Part shown: positions 8,827 to 19,391 of the stretch, piece by piece | Layout: each line of letters opens with the position of its first letter | How positions within the stretch are numbered: the stretch's first letter is position 1 | Assembly: GCF_013375035.1 (NCBI RefSeq) | Contig: NZ_CP056032.1 | Span: forward strand, 1,038,001 to 1,102,000 | DNA: 64,000 nt | Source of the DNA: Spirosoma sp. KUDC1026 | GTDB lineage: Bacteria; Bacteroidota; Bacteroidia; Cytophagales; Spirosomataceae | Direction of reading: 5' to 3' | Notes under the pieces: model-generated | Seen by the model: the letters and a program-made list of their open reading frames with translations, nothing else | What the model was told of the DNA's origin: nothing | Database searches by the model: none | Translations under genes and position numbers: made by a program

Positions 8827-9765
8827 CTAAACTTCGATCAGCATCGCGCCGTACGAATAGCCTCCGCCGAAAACGGTAACAATAATACGTTCGCCCTTTT
8901 TGAACTTGTCCCAGTTCTCGGATAGGCCGATCGCGCAACCAGCGCAACCCGTATTCCCCAGGTACTGAATATTGGAAATCAGCTTGTCTTCGGGCAGGTT
9001 AAGCGTATTCATGACGTTACGTGATATACGCAGATTGGCCTGGTGAGGCAGTACATAATTAACATCGCTCAGCGGAACATCACACCGCGCGAGAATATCG
9101 AGCGTTGCTTTAGGCATATACTGACAGGCGTGAATGAAAACATCCCGTCCGTGGGGCATACTAACACCGCCTTCTGATGGTTTCAGCATAACACCCGTAG
9201 TAGCCTTCTGTGAGTGAGCCGCGCCCCCCGTCAATAATCCTTTTATGTCGAAGTCGTGCTCCGATTGCCGTTCTTTGGTAATGTAGAGTGCGGCTGCACC
9301 ATCGCCCCAGAGGTGGCCCGACATAGTATCCCGCTCGTTGTTGTAGACCGTATTATGCTCAGAAACGATAACCAATGCGCGGGTTGCCTTATTCAGGGCA
9401 AAATAACCTTCTACTACTTCAATAGCGTTCAGCAGCGATGAGCAGGCCGTTGAGATAGAGACAACGGGAATATCCGCTATTTCCAGATAGTGCTGAGCTT
9501 CGTGCGCAAGCGATACAATCGTATCGTAAGGTGTATACGTTGCGCCAACGATTAAGTCAACCGCAGACAAATCAACTTTGTCCTGCAGACGCTTAACCAC
9601 TTCGAGCGTCATGGTATTTGTATTTTCACCGGGCGCTGCTTTTCGCCGTTCTGATATTCCGGTACGCTCGACAATCCAATCATTGGAAAGACCGTTGAGC
9701 TGAGTAAAATGTTCGTTGTCAACTACTTCCGAAGGAAGGTAATGACTGACTGCATGAATGTACAT
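8827..9765 (-). CDS. 3-oxoacyl-ACP synthase III (FabH-like ketosynthase)
   Basis: Thiolase-fold condensing enzyme of 312 residues. The FabH triad is visible: Cys108 in STACSSLLNAI, His241 in LPHQANLRI and Asn271 in LGNTGCAG. The N-terminal WIVERTGISERR block is also FabH-like. Such enzymes start fatty acid synthesis by condensing an acyl-CoA with malonyl-ACP, or act in specialised lipid or polyketide routes. Since no other fatty acid gene is adjacent and the sequence SMPHGRDVF differs from the housekeeping enzyme, a specialised role is possible but unproven. Upstream, TAACTTTC on the minus strand near 9820 is one mismatch from the -7 consensus. Confidence 0.9.
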   Translation of the reverse strand: MYIHAVSHYLPSEVVDNEHFTQLNGLSNDWIVERTGISERRKAAPGENTNTMTLEVVKRLQDKVDLSAVDLIVGATYTPYDTIVSLAHEAQHYLEIADIPVVSISTACSSLLNAIEVVEGYFALNKATRALVIVSEHNTVYNNERDTMSGHLWGDGAAALYITKERQSEHDFDIKGLLTGGAAHSQKATTGVMLKPSEGGVSMPHGRDVFIHACQYMPKATLDILARCDVPLSDVNYVLPHQANLRISRNVMNTLNLPEDKLISNIQYLGNTGCAGCAIGLSENWDKFKKGERIIVTVFGGGYSYGAMLIEV

Positions 9766-9911
9766 CAGGCCAATATGAAGTAAACTTAATTCAGGAACCC
9801 TGAATCAATGCCGAAAGTTAAATCCTTCCGGGAAAACGTAGTATTGATAATTAGAACAATACTACAATTTATTGTAATTGTTTAATGAATCTGGACAGAT
9901 TACCGCCCAGA

Positions 9912-11036
9912 TCACGTTTCGAGAATTTGCGAGTACAAAGTAAGCAGTTTCAGACGTTCGGTCTCCCAATTAAATCTATCTTCGATGGCCTTGCGTCCCT
10001 TTTTGCTCATAATTTGTGCTTCATGTGGGTGTTCGACCAGGTAGATAAGCGCATCTGCCAGTTGTTCGGGCTTATCTGGCGACAGACAGAAGCCGCAGGC
10101 GTAACGCTCAACGATATCGCGGTAGAGCGGAAAATCCGACGTAATAACGGGCAAACCAAGCGCCATGTACTCAAACATCTTGGTTGGATACGAGTCCGGA
10201 TAGTCTCCAACGGGTTTCAGGAGGGCAATTCCTGCAGTTGTATGCCTTATGGTTAGAAACGCCTGCTGCTGATCGATATAACCGTAAAAGATGAGATGTT
10301 CCCGAACGTCGGCAAATCCAGGCAGTTTCTCCAAGTCATCATCCGTTAGAGTTCGTTGCCCAAACAGATGCATTCTAAAAACAGGATAATGGTGTTTAAA
10401 CCGGGCCAGTGCGGCAACCAACGTATCGAAAGCACGTTCCAGACTGATCCAGCCGATATAGAAAAATTCCGGTGCCTGCTGATTGGGGCTATACGGAAAT
10501 CGAAATGGTTCCAGGAATGACAACGACGGATAGTTGTAAACAACAGCCGACGGGTTAGTCAACCGATTGTACGTCGACAGATAAGCGTGTTCAGTGAAGA
10601 CGAGGTGAAAACGACGCTGGGCCATCGCATCGAATCGATGAAAAAAATGTGTAGCCAATCGTCCCTGCGTAACGATTTTCTGCTCCAGCTTCTTGTAGAA
10701 ATTCTCGTGAACTTCATAGACCACCGGTATACGCAGCAGTAACTGAAGAAGCCGGGCGACAGGCAGTAGCTCCGGATCGTAAATGTGCAGCAAGGTCGGG
10801 CGAAGACGTAATGTGCGCCAGAGTATTATTGGATGAACAAGCAGAAACCGGGCTACAACACGCCGAAAATATGGTAGGCTTATGTACTGCGTCGTACAAA
10901 ACATAGCAGGCCTGGCACCCGGTAAAAGCACCGTAATATCATAAATAGGTACCAGGCTGGGAATAACTCGATGAGCTAAACGTGGGTCCTGGGGCGGGTG
11001 GGCGCTGCTGATGTGGAGGATACGGACCTTCTTCAA
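9912..11036 (-). CDS. Glycosyltransferase family 4 (GT-B fold)
   Basis: A 374-residue cytosolic or membrane-associated sugar transferase. The N-terminal Rossmann half begins with VRILHISSAHPPQDPR and includes IYDPELLPVARLL and YEVHENFY. The C-terminal nucleotide-sugar half has FYIGWISLERAFDTLV and the E-x7-E region in KMFEYMALGLPVITSDFPLYRD. The donor and acceptor cannot be told. The start is a TTG at 11036, eight bases after the stop codon of the upstream DUF922 gene, so the two are probably one transcript. It is outside the main polysaccharide locus and on the other strand. Confidence 0.9.
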   Translation of the reverse strand: MKKVRILHISSAHPPQDPRLAHRVIPSLVPIYDITVLLPGARPAMFCTTQYISLPYFRRVVARFLLVHPIILWRTLRLRPTLLHIYDPELLPVARLLQLLLRIPVVYEVHENFYKKLEQKIVTQGRLATHFFHRFDAMAQRRFHLVFTEHAYLSTYNRLTNPSAVVYNYPSLSFLEPFRFPYSPNQQAPEFFYIGWISLERAFDTLVAALARFKHHYPVFRMHLFGQRTLTDDDLEKLPGFADVREHLIFYGYIDQQQAFLTIRHTTAGIALLKPVGDYPDSYPTKMFEYMALGLPVITSDFPLYRDIVERYACGFCLSPDKPEQLADALIYLVEHPHEAQIMSKKGRKAIEDRFNWETERLKLLTLYSQILET

Positions 11037-11044
11037 TGGGTAGT

Positions 11045-12154
11045 TTACTTCTTTATTCCCAACGTTTGCAACTCTTCATCAATCTTGTGGTTCCATATTT
11101 CCTGAAGCTCCTGGTTGACGCCGTGCCTGGTTTCCCGGTCGTATTGTTCCTGGAGTCGATTCATTTCCCGGTACGACTCCAGGAACTGATACTGAACGAT
11201 GCTATTATAATCTTCAACGGTCAGACTGTCGGGCTGAATTTTTTGCTTAAATCGCTCCATAACCAGTTTCGTTATGTCGAAATGTCGCTGTTCATGATTC
11301 AGCGCATACTCGTTACGTGCTTCCTGACGAGCCCAGGACGAGTTCTTGAGCATATAGCCCTTTAACTGTAAACTCAGCTGAATAATACCATCTTTGACCG
11401 AGCTTTTACCTTCGTAACTGAAGCTGGTGAAAATCTCAGCTGCATAATGACTGCCCCGTCGGGGAGCTGCCAAAAAGTCATTCCAGACCAGCTTGCGCAT
11501 CGGGTTGTAAAAAACGGTATCGTCGTCAGTTAGTCGCATATCATCCGTAAATACTACGTTAATGCTGGTCGCCAGTTTCTCATTTTTACCGGATTCCCGA
11601 TTCATGTACGTATTTAAACTGCGCAAGGAAGCAACCAGTGCTTGGCGGATGGATGATTCAATAACCGTTGTTTGGGTAATAGGCCGGACGTAGTTTGTGC
11701 CTCCGCGATATTCAGTGAGCTGGGTTGTTGTCTCTCCTCCGGAACCATCGGGAGTTATCAGATCAAAGCTAACGGCAAACGTGAATTGACCCGTTACGCG
11801 GTTACCCGTAGCTGTTTCCACAATCTTACACTGACGTAATCGCATGGCAACAGGGCGTAACGATCGGTTTGGCGGTAAACTCTGCGAAACAAACTGGCGC
11901 ACGCCCGACTCAAGACCACCCGCCAGATCAACCCGCTGGATGGGTTGCCCCGCTGCTAGGGCCAGTTGTGCAATCGCGCCCTGATCCCCGGCTGGCCGTT
12001 GATCGGTTATCTGGGCAATATAAAATTCTTTGGGAGTAAAAGGCATCCGCTCCGGCTGTAATCGAATCGGAACCGGCGCAGAGTAATCCGGTGAACACCA
12101 ATTCCAGAGTAAAAGGCAAAGGAGAAACAGTTCCTTCATCGAAGCGGGTAACAT
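11045..12154 (-). CDS. DUF922-type putative secreted zinc protease
   Basis: A 369-residue protein with a hydrophobic N-terminus (MKELFLLCLLLWNW), an uncharacterised N-terminal half (about 30-200), and a C-terminal domain resembling DUF922, a family proposed to be secreted zinc-dependent proteases. The signs are LVWNDFLAAPRRGSHYAA near 222-239 and the HExxH motif HEQRHFDIT near 290. The C-terminal tail is charged and helical. Two in-frame ATGs exist (12154 and 12139); the second puts the hydrophobic segment at the very N-terminus and may be the true start. No proteolytic activity can be claimed from sequence alone. It starts 14 bases after the secA terminator hairpin. Confidence 0.7.
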   Translation of the reverse strand: MLPASMKELFLLCLLLWNWCSPDYSAPVPIRLQPERMPFTPKEFYIAQITDQRPAGDQGAIAQLALAAGQPIQRVDLAGGLESGVRQFVSQSLPPNRSLRPVAMRLRQCKIVETATGNRVTGQFTFAVSFDLITPDGSGGETTTQLTEYRGGTNYVRPITQTTVIESSIRQALVASLRSLNTYMNRESGKNEKLATSINVVFTDDMRLTDDDTVFYNPMRKLVWNDFLAAPRRGSHYAAEIFTSFSYEGKSSVKDGIIQLSLQLKGYMLKNSSWARQEARNEYALNHEQRHFDITKLVMERFKQKIQPDSLTVEDYNSIVQYQFLESYREMNRLQEQYDRETRHGVNQELQEIWNHKIDEELQTLGIKK

Positions 12155-12167
12155 CTGTTGTAAGATA

Positions 12168-12206
12168 ACAAAAAAGCCCTCCGAAAAATCAATTTCAGAG
12201 GGCTTC
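12168..12206 (-). terminator. secA terminator
   Basis: Read on the minus strand, AAGCCCTCTGAAA pairs through AGAGGGCTT-type complementarity with GGAGGGCTT followed by six Ts (plus-strand arms around 12175-12182 and 12198-12205). It lies just past the secA stop codon. Confidence 0.8.
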
Positions 12207-12226
12207 GCTGGTAATTATTTTGGTAG

Positions 12227-15200
12227 CTAGTCGACAAGTATTGCCCGGCCGCTTTCGATATCGTTTTCCACGGTTTTGTATTTCACATCCCGCTTAATTG
12301 AGCCATCGGCGTACTGAACATTTACCCGTTCGTTCCGATTCGCAATTTTTATAACCCGCGTTGGTGTCTGACGAGGCATTGGGGGAGCACCCGCACCCAT
12401 GGCGTTGTTCTCGGCCATCCGGCGAGCGTACTCCTCGGGACCGGTTGCGAGATGATCGTCGTCAAAGTCCTCCATGTTTGTATGGAGTTCGGGTTGTGGC
12501 TCCGGGCGGTGGTTAGCGGGAGCCTGGCGAATTTCTTGTTGAACTTCCTCGGGTTCCTGCGCTGGAATATCAGCTTTGGTCAGGAAGCTGATCGTATCGA
12601 AGTTGACTTTGTTCAGGAAGCGTTTGAACAGCTCTACCGACTCGAACTTATAGACCAGCAGTGGGTCTTTCTGCTCGAAAACGGCGTTCTGTACCGACTG
12701 TTTCAGATCATCCATTTCGCGGAGGTGTTCTTTCCACTCCTGATCGATTACCGATAACGTAACGGCTTTCTCCATTTCCGTGACCAGATCCCGCCCTTCA
12801 CTCTCGACCGCTTTCCGCAGGTCGGACACAACCGTCAGATCATGTACGCCATCCGAGAACGGTACAACAATATTCTTGATCTGATGCCCCTGCTCAGTAA
12901 GCACCTGGGTCAGGACGGGCAGTGCTTTCTCAGCAATCGCATGGTTTTTGGCTGCGTACTGATTTTCGGCCTCATCGTACAAGGTCCGGATGATATCAGC
13001 CTTTTTCAACCGGTTGAAGTCATCCGCGGTTAGCGAGGGAGACAGGCCGATCGTTGTTAGCAGTTGAAGTTTGGTCTCCTCAGGGTTACCCTCAGTGTTG
13101 TTAACCACTTCTTCCACCACATCGTACATAGTGTTAGCAATGTCGAGCGGTAGTCGGTCGCCAAACAAAGCATTCCGGCGACGTTTGTAGATCGCTTCAC
13201 GCTGATAGTTCATTACGTCATCGTATTCCAGCAGCCGCTTCCGAATACCAAAGTTATTTTCTTCAACTTTCTTCTGAGCCCGTTCGATCGACTTCGTGAT
13301 CATGGAGTGTTGAATAACTTCGCCTTCTTCAAGACCCATCCGGTCCATCACCTTGGCAATCCGTTCAGAACCGAACAGACGCATCAGGCTGTCTTCCAGA
13401 GAGACGAAGAACTGCGACGTTCCGGGATCACCCTGACGACCTGCCCGACCACGTAACTGACGGTCGACCCGGCGCGATTCGTGGCGTTCGGTACCGATAA
13501 TGGCCAGTCCACCCGCAGCCTTTGCCTCTGGCGATAGTTTAATATCCGTACCCCGACCAGCCATGTTCGTAGCAATCGTTACAGTGCCCGGCATCCCGGC
13601 CGATGCTACAATTTCAGCCTCGCGCTGGTGGTATTTGGCGTTCAGAACCTGGTGCTGGATTTTCCGCATGGTCAGCATACGGCTCAGCAATTCGGAGTTT
13701 TCTACCGACGTAGTACCTACCAGAACCGGACGTCCTTTCTCAACCAGGCTGGTAATTTCGTCGGCTACGGCATTGTATTTTTCGCGTACCGAACGGTAAA
13801 CTTTGTCTTCTTCGTCCAAACGGCTGATTTTCCGGTTTGTCGGAATAACCACGACGTCCATTTTATAAATCTGCCAGAACTCAGACGCTTCAGTTTCGGC
13901 CGTACCGGTCATACCCGCCCGTTTGTGGTACATCCGGAAGTAATTCTGGAGTGTAACCGTCGCGTAAGTCTGCGTAGCATCCTCAACTTTTACGTTCTCT
14001 TTGGCTTCGACCGCCTGGTGCAGACCATCCGACCAGCGACGACCTTCCATAATCCGGCCCGTCTGCTCATCGACAATCTTTACTTTTCCGTCCATGATAA
14101 CGTACTCCGTATCCCGTTCAAAGAGCGTATAGGCCTTCAGCAACTGGTTTACGGTGTTGATACGTTGGGTTTTGACGGCATAGTCCCGGACAACAGCCTC
14201 TTTATGAAGAATTTTGTCCTGCTCCGTCAAGTCGTCGGCTTTATCAATCGAATTGAGATCGATCGACAGGTCAGGCAGGATAAAGAAGTTCGGATCTTCG
14301 CCCGAGCCCGTGATGTAATCGATACCTTTCTCAGTAAGATCAATGCTGTTATGCCGTTCGTCAATCGTGAAATAAAGCGGAGCGTCAGCTTCCGGCATCA
14401 GCTTCTGGTTCTCGGCTAGATAGATGGCTTCTGTCCGCTGCAGCAGCGCTTTGTTCCCGGTTTCACTCAGAAACTTGATCAGAGGCTTGTGTTTAGGCAG
14501 ACCTCGGTGCGCTCGGAACAGCGATAAACCGCCTTCTTTTTCATCACCCGCTGCAATTTTCTTTTTCGCATCATTCAGGTAGTCGAAAACGAGCTTGCGC
14601 TGAGCCTCAACAACGCGAGATACGCGGGGTTTTAATTCGGCATAATCCTGCTCATCGCCACGAGGAACCGGGCCACTGATAATTAACGGTGTCCGGGCAT
14701 CATCAATCAGAACGGAGTCAACCTCATCGACCATCGCGTAGTGGTGCTTCCGCTGAACCAGCTCGCCTGTTTCGCGAGCCATGTTGTCACGCAGGTAATC
14801 GAAACCAAACTCGTTGTTTGTTCCGTACGTAATATCGGCCAGATAAGCCTGTTTCCGCTGGAACGAGTTAGGCTGGTGTTTGTCGATACAGTCAACCCGC
14901 AGGCCGTGGAATTCAAACAGCGGAGCCATCCACTCGGAGTCACGTTTGGCCAGGTAATCGTTAACCGTAACGATATGCACACCCCGACCCGCCAGAGCGT
15001 TCAGGAAAGATGGGAACGTAGCGACCAGTGTTTTACCTTCCCCGGTGGCCATCTCGGCGATTTTGCCCTGGTGAAGTACTACCCCACCAATGATCTGTAC
15101 GTCGTAGTGAACCATGTCCCACTTGACAAGTGTCCCGGCCGCATCCCACTGATTGGCCCAGTGTGCCTGTTGCCCATCGATAACAACGTTCTTTTTACGA

Positions 15201-15619
15201 CCGGCGATTTCCCGGTCGAAGTCATTGGCTGTAACCGTAAGCTGATCATTGGTAGCGAACCGGCGGGCGGTTTCTTTCACCACCGCAAAAGCGCGGGGTA
15301 GAATATCGAGTAAGACGCGCTCCAGTTCAGTATTGCGTTCTACTTCGAGTTTATCAACTTGGTTGAAGATCCGCTCCTTTTCGTTCACGTCGACCTCTGG
15401 GTGCGACCCCTGTTCGTTCAGATCGGCCAGTTGATTGTCGATATCAGCCAATTCACTGGCGATTTGCTCTTTAAGGGCAGCCGAGAACTGGCGTAATTCA
15501 TCGTTAGATAGGTCTTTCAACCGGATAAATTCGGCATTTACTTTCTCGACATAAGGAACCAGTTCTTTCAGGTCCCGCTGTGATTTCGTGCCGAATAACT
15601 TAGCTATGAGATTGATCAT
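12227..15619 (-). CDS. secA: Preprotein translocase ATPase SecA
   Basis: Motor ATPase that drives unfolded preproteins through SecYEG. At 1130 residues it is longer than the E. coli protein (901), as usual in Bacteroidota. Visible are an extended charged N-terminal region (about 50-105), Walker A MATGEGKT (190-197), Walker B-like [13 protein letters not shown] (298-310), and the second helicase half with [12 protein letters not shown] and [12 protein letters not shown]. The C-terminus is a proline/glutamate-rich linker followed by a conserved tail, without the CxCx8CH zinc site that binds SecB in proteobacteria. A candidate -7 element lies about 105 bases upstream on the minus strand. Confidence 0.98.
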   Translation of the reverse strand: MINLIAKLFGTKSQRDLKELVPYVEKVNAEFIRLKDLSNDELRQFSAALKEQIASELADIDNQLADLNEQGSHPEVDVNEKERIFNQVDKLEVERNTELERVLLDILPRAFAVVKETARRFATNDQLTVTANDFDREIAGRKKNVVIDGQQAHWANQWDAAGTLVKWDMVHYDVQIIGGVVLHQGKIAEMATGEGKTLVATFPSFLNALAGRGVHIVTVNDYLAKRDSEWMAPLFEFHGLRVDCIDKHQPNSFQRKQAYLADITYGTNNEFGFDYLRDNMARETGELVQRKHHYAMVDEVDSVLIDDARTPLIISGPVPRGDEQDYAELKPRVSRVVEAQRKLVFDYLNDAKKKIAAGDEKEGGLSLFRAHRGLPKHKPLIKFLSETGNKALLQRTEAIYLAENQKLMPEADAPLYFTIDERHNSIDLTEKGIDYITGSGEDPNFFILPDLSIDLNSIDKADDLTEQDKILHKEAVVRDYAVKTQRINTVNQLLKAYTLFERDTEYVIMDGKVKIVDEQTGRIMEGRRWSDGLHQAVEAKENVKVEDATQTYATVTLQNYFRMYHKRAGMTGTAETEASEFWQIYKMDVVVIPTNRKISRLDEEDKVYRSVREKYNAVADEITSLVEKGRPVLVGTTSVENSELLSRMLTMRKIQHQVLNAKYHQREAEIVASAGMPGTVTIATNMAGRGTDIKLSPEAKAAGGLAIIGTERHESRRVDRQLRGRAGRQGDPGTSQFFVSLEDSLMRLFGSERIAKVMDRMGLEEGEVIQHSMITKSIERAQKKVEENNFGIRKRLLEYDDVMNYQREAIYKRRRNALFGDRLPLDIANTMYDVVEEVVNNTEGNPEETKLQLLTTIGLSPSLTADDFNRLKKADIIRTLYDEAENQYAAKNHAIAEKALPVLTQVLTEQGHQIKNIVVPFSDGVHDLTVVSDLRKAVESEGRDLVTEMEKAVTLSVIDQEWKEHLREMDDLKQSVQNAVFEQKDPLLVYKFESVELFKRFLNKVNFDTISFLTKADIPAQEPEEVQQEIRQAPANHRPEPQPELHTNMEDFDDDHLATGPEEYARRMAENNAMGAGAPPMPRQTPTRVIKIANRNERVNVQYADGSIKRDVKYKTVENDIESGRAILVD

Positions 15620-15723
15620 TTCCTCTTAGTTTGTAGTTAAGGATAGACTAAAAAAGGGTTGTTCTTCAGGAAGTGAAGTACGCATCTCCATACTCAACTA
15701 CTTTGATATAGCGTTAATTGATA

Positions 15724-15731
15724 CAAATTTA
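15724..15731 (-). promoter_or_regulatory. Candidate secA -7 promoter element
   Basis: TAAATTTG on the minus strand fits TAnnTTTG; an ACTTG about 24 bases upstream could serve as the -33 element. The leader would be about 100 bases. Confidence 0.5.
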
Positions 15732-15815
15732 GTGCATTAGGATGGGACTGCAAGTTGTAATCCGTTCAGGTAGCATCCCTTATTGTATGGAAACAATTTT
15801 TTGCGTACAATCAGT

Positions 15816-15823
15816 TACCTTTG
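15816..15823 (+). promoter_or_regulatory. -7 promoter element of the polysaccharide export gene
   Basis: TACCTTTG matches TAnnTTTG. Start of transcription would be near 15829, about 27 bases before the ATG at 15856. It is the likely first promoter of the exopolysaccharide operon. Confidence 0.6.
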
Positions 15824-15855
15824 CGGATCAATTTTTGGCCCAATAGCCATCATTC

Positions 15856-18303
15856 ATGCGTACTAACGACAAATTGTCACCCTCTATTTATCGTTTTAAG
15901 CCGTTTTTCTTGTTGCTCATTTTTTCGATCCTGGCCGGAGCCTATCAAGCCGCTGCGCAGCAAGGGGTATCTGGATCAAAAGTTGATCAGATGAGTGATG
16001 AACAAATCGTTGAATTTTATCGCCGGGCCCAAAACAGCGGTTTAAGCGAAGAGCAGATTGAGCAGGCGGCCATGTCGCAGGGGTACACAATCAGTGACAT
16101 TGCCAAGATGCGTCGCCGGATTAATGAGGTCCGCTCGCAAACACAGCGGCAGCGTAGCCAATCTTATGCTGATACTAGCAGTGGTCGCAGACTGCCTAAT
16201 GATCTGTCTCGCCGGCAGCTAAGTCAGGAACGGTACGATCAATATCGCGATTCGCTGCTGCAAAAGGATACAACCAAGCGCCTGAAAGTATTTGGGGCTT
16301 CTTTATTCGAGAATGCCAATCTGTCATTTGAACCCAATCTTCGGATCGCAACGCCCCGTAGTTACATCGTTGGTCCGGATGATGAGATAACCATTGATAT
16401 TTCCGGGGCTGCGTCTGAGAATTTCCAGTTGAAAGTATCACCGGAAGGGACTGTTAAAGCCCCTAACGTACCGCCTATCTCCGTCGCTGGGCTTACCATT
16501 GAACAGGCTGAACAACGAATTATCGCCCGGCTGCGCCGAGCAGGGTATCAAGGGTTGGGTGTTCCCGGAAGCGGTATCAATGCGAATGTAACACTAACTA
16601 ATATCCGTAGTATTCAGGTAACATTGGTTGGGGAAGTCGTTCGCCCGGGCACATATACCGTCTCTTCGCTGAGTTCGGCATTTAATGCATTATATCTGGC
16701 GGGGGGGCCTAATCCAGAAACGGGTTCGTTCCGAAAAATTAATATTATCCGCGCTAACCGGGTCATTCGGACCATCGACCTATACGACTATATCCTACGG
16801 GCCGATCAGCGCAACAACATCCGCCTGCAGGATCAGGACGTAATTCGAGTTGCTGATTATGAAAGCCATATTGAATTGGACGGTGAAGTTCGTCGGCCAG
16901 CAATCTTTGAGGTTTTACCGGGTGAACGACTTCAGGCAGTACTGAATTTTGCCGGAGGTTTTTCGGATGATGCCTATAGGGCCAGTATTACACTGCGCCG
17001 GAATACCAGTCGTGAACGACGGATCATAACCATTTCCGAAGATCAACTGGCCACGTTTATTCCACAAACGGGTGATAAGTATAAAGTTGGGAAAATACTG
17101 GATCGGTATGAGAACCGTATTCAGATTGCGGGGGCTGTTATGCGGCCGGGAGATTATGCACTCGAACCCGGTCTGGAAACGGTGCGTCAGTTGATCGAAC
17201 GGGCCGACGGGCTGCGACAGGATGCTTTTATGAACCGGGCCATTATTGTGCGGGAGCGTGCTGATATGGACAAGGAGAACATATCCTTTGACCTGGGTAA
17301 AATGATGCAGGGCATTATCAGCGATATCCCCCTTATGCGCCAGGATAGCCTGACCATATTATCAATCAAAGACCTTCGTGAGGAATACTATGTGACGATT
17401 GAGGGGGCTGTCAACAAGCCAGATACGATCGAGTTCGCCAAAAATATGAGCGTTGCTGATCTAATTGTGCGAGCCGGTGGCTTTCAGGAAGGAGCTACTC
17501 CAACCCGAATTGAAGTGGCTCGGCGCGTTCGGGAAGATTCGTCTGGCTTCGGTACTGCACGTCTGCAGCTTTACAAATTTTCGATTGACCGTGATCTGAG
17601 AATTACCCAATTTAATGATCCGAACTCTGGTCTGCCAGATACCGCCACGTTTGAATTACAGCCTTTTGATATTGTTTACGTACGCCGGTCAACTAACTAT
17701 GAAGAACAGCGGCAGGTGTACATATATGGTGAAATAAGACACCCCGGTAATTATGCAATTTCCAGCCGCGAGGAACGAATCACCAACGTAATCGAACGAG
17801 CAGGTGGATTATTACCAAGTGCTTATCTACCTGGAGCGCAACTGTTGCGAGAAGGAGAAGTAATTGGTAATGATTTCCGGCGGATATTAAATAATACTGG
17901 CGCCGAAGAAAATCTATTACTGGACGATGGCGATACCTTGTTTATTCCCCGGCGATCAGAAGTAATTACAATTGAAGGAGGAGTACTGAATCCATCCTCA
18001 GTAAGTTATAAAGCAGGGTATGAATTCGATGATTACATCAGCGAGGCTGGTGGATTTACGGATAATGCCCGCAAAAGCAAGGCATATATTATTTACCCAA
18101 ACGGTCGGAAAGATCGGACACGGCCTTTCCTAGATCGCCATTCGCTGTTTAATGATTCTCGCCCGAAAGTTGAACCTGGGTCGACAATTGTAGTTCCGTT
18201 CAAACCACTGGATACGAACCGGCTTTCTGCGGCCGAGCGTATCGGTATTTTCTCCTTACTGTCTACAGTATCAATTGCGCTTTTTAACATTCTGCTTCGT
18301 TAA
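15856..18303 (+). CDS. Polysaccharide export protein with multiple SLBB domains (Wza-like)
   Basis: Outer-membrane/periplasmic export channel component. 815 residues: a signal peptide ending near AAAQQ, a charged helical stretch rich in Q/R (about 30-130), the polysaccharide export domain opening with YIVGPDDEITIDISG (about 177-191), then a series of SLBB repeats (VTLVGEVVRPGTYTV, ELDGEVRRPAIFEV, IAGAVMRPGDYALEP, IYGEIRHPGNYAIS and others), and a C-terminal hydrophobic helix (about 795-813) as in Wza, where that helix forms the outer-membrane pore. It is about twice the length of Wza, owing to extra SLBB repeats. No lipobox cysteine is present, unlike Wza. Wzz follows after 17 bases. Confidence 0.92.
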   Translation: MRTNDKLSPSIYRFKPFFLLLIFSILAGAYQAAAQQGVSGSKVDQMSDEQIVEFYRRAQNSGLSEEQIEQAAMSQGYTISDIAKMRRRINEVRSQTQRQRSQSYADTSSGRRLPNDLSRRQLSQERYDQYRDSLLQKDTTKRLKVFGASLFENANLSFEPNLRIATPRSYIVGPDDEITIDISGAASENFQLKVSPEGTVKAPNVPPISVAGLTIEQAEQRIIARLRRAGYQGLGVPGSGINANVTLTNIRSIQVTLVGEVVRPGTYTVSSLSSAFNALYLAGGPNPETGSFRKINIIRANRVIRTIDLYDYILRADQRNNIRLQDQDVIRVADYESHIELDGEVRRPAIFEVLPGERLQAVLNFAGGFSDDAYRASITLRRNTSRERRIITISEDQLATFIPQTGDKYKVGKILDRYENRIQIAGAVMRPGDYALEPGLETVRQLIERADGLRQDAFMNRAIIVRERADMDKENISFDLGKMMQGIISDIPLMRQDSLTILSIKDLREEYYVTIEGAVNKPDTIEFAKNMSVADLIVRAGGFQEGATPTRIEVARRVREDSSGFGTARLQLYKFSIDRDLRITQFNDPNSGLPDTATFELQPFDIVYVRRSTNYEEQRQVYIYGEIRHPGNYAISSREERITNVIERAGGLLPSAYLPGAQLLREGEVIGNDFRRILNNTGAEENLLLDDGDTLFIPRRSEVITIEGGVLNPSSVSYKAGYEFDDYISEAGGFTDNARKSKAYIIYPNGRKDRTRPFLDRHSLFNDSRPKVEPGSTIVVPFKPLDTNRLSAAERIGIFSLLSTVSIALFNILLR

Positions 18304-18320
18304 GCATAAACCAGCAACTT

Positions 18321-19379
18321 ATGTCAGTTACAGAGCAGCCTGAGAAACGCCAGGCGACTAGTGGAGAAATTGAGATCAGTTTAAATGATATCATTCAGTT
18401 TCTGAAAGATAGTGTCAGAACAGTAGCGATTGCTACTACGGTATGCGCTGTCATTGGGATCCTGTATGCTTTGTCGCTCCATAACGAGTACACTGCATCT
18501 GTGCGTGTTATGCCCGAAGTAAAAAGCGGCACGAGTGGAGGAGGCTTTGGAGAGTTGCGTTCACTGGCTGGGCTAGCTGGTGTTAATCTGGATAACGGAG
18601 GGGCATCTGAAACGATTCGTCCTGATTTGTATCCTGATGTTCTACAGAGCACGCCTTTTACCATTTACCTCTTACGTCAATCCGTTTCTACTGACGAGCA
18701 GTCCACTAGTTCGTTGCAGACTTACATGACGAATGAGGCAAAGAAAGGCTGGTTTGGCAAATCAGATAACGAAAAAACAGACAGCAAGCAAAAAACAAAA
18801 GCCATTGCCAGCGCTGCTGTTGAGTTGACGGAAGAACAGGAAGCCCTAGGCAATGAGTTAGCCAAGCGAATAAGCGTTACGATTGACAAAAAAAATGGCA
18901 TCATTACGTTATCGTCAATGATGCCTGACCCGAAAGTCGCAGCTACGACAGCAAGTAAGACACTTGAATATCTGTCGAAATATGTATCTGACTATCGTAC
19001 TGGTAAGGCCCGGCAGCAGGTGGACTTTCTGGTAAAGCAAACAAACGAGGCCCGCCGGCGGTACAAAGCGGCAGAATTCGCACTTTATAATTATCGGGAT
19101 AAGAACCGTAGTTTGTTTCTGAATACTGCGAAGATAGAAGAGCAGCGATTACAGGCTGATTACCAGTTGGCTCAGGAAATATACACAAATCTGTCCCGGC
19201 AGCTTGAACAGTCCCGAATTAAAGTGCAGGAAGAAGAACCTGTTTTTCAGGTGCTGGAGCCTGCCAGAGTTCCTTCTCACAAAAGCGGGCCAAAACGAAC
19301 TATACTTATCATTGGCTTTGCTTTCTTCGGGGTAATTATGGGATTAATTATATTCCTGATTCGCCGAATAATGAGTTAA
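18321..19379 (+). CDS. Wzz-type chain length determinant protein
   Basis: Inner-membrane polysaccharide co-polymerase of 352 residues that sets polymer length and connects to the export channel. The Wzz domain opens with ISLNDIIQFLKDSVR, followed by the first membrane helix (about 35-52); a long periplasmic part with coiled coil (about 220-310) comes next; a Pro-rich LEPARVPSHKSGPKR segment leads into the second helix (about 328-347). There is no C-terminal tyrosine kinase domain, so any BY-kinase partner must be elsewhere. It is preceded closely by the SLBB gene and followed after 12 bases by the dehydratase gene. Confidence 0.92.
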   Translation: MSVTEQPEKRQATSGEIEISLNDIIQFLKDSVRTVAIATTVCAVIGILYALSLHNEYTASVRVMPEVKSGTSGGGFGELRSLAGLAGVNLDNGGASETIRPDLYPDVLQSTPFTIYLLRQSVSTDEQSTSSLQTYMTNEAKKGWFGKSDNEKTDSKQKTKAIASAAVELTEEQEALGNELAKRISVTIDKKNGIITLSSMMPDPKVAATTASKTLEYLSKYVSDYRTGKARQQVDFLVKQTNEARRRYKAAEFALYNYRDKNRSLFLNTAKIEEQRLQADYQLAQEIYTNLSRQLEQSRIKVQEEEPVFQVLEPARVPSHKSGPKRTILIIGFAFFGVIMGLIIFLIRRIMS

Positions 19380-19391
19380 TAATCAGCTTTT

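Noticed and set aside
13628-14419. 263-residue open frame antisense to secA
   Set aside because: It lies wholly inside the strongly conserved secA coding region, shows no family motif, and similar long antisense frames occur elsewhere in secA (for example 14741-15301); explained by codon bias.
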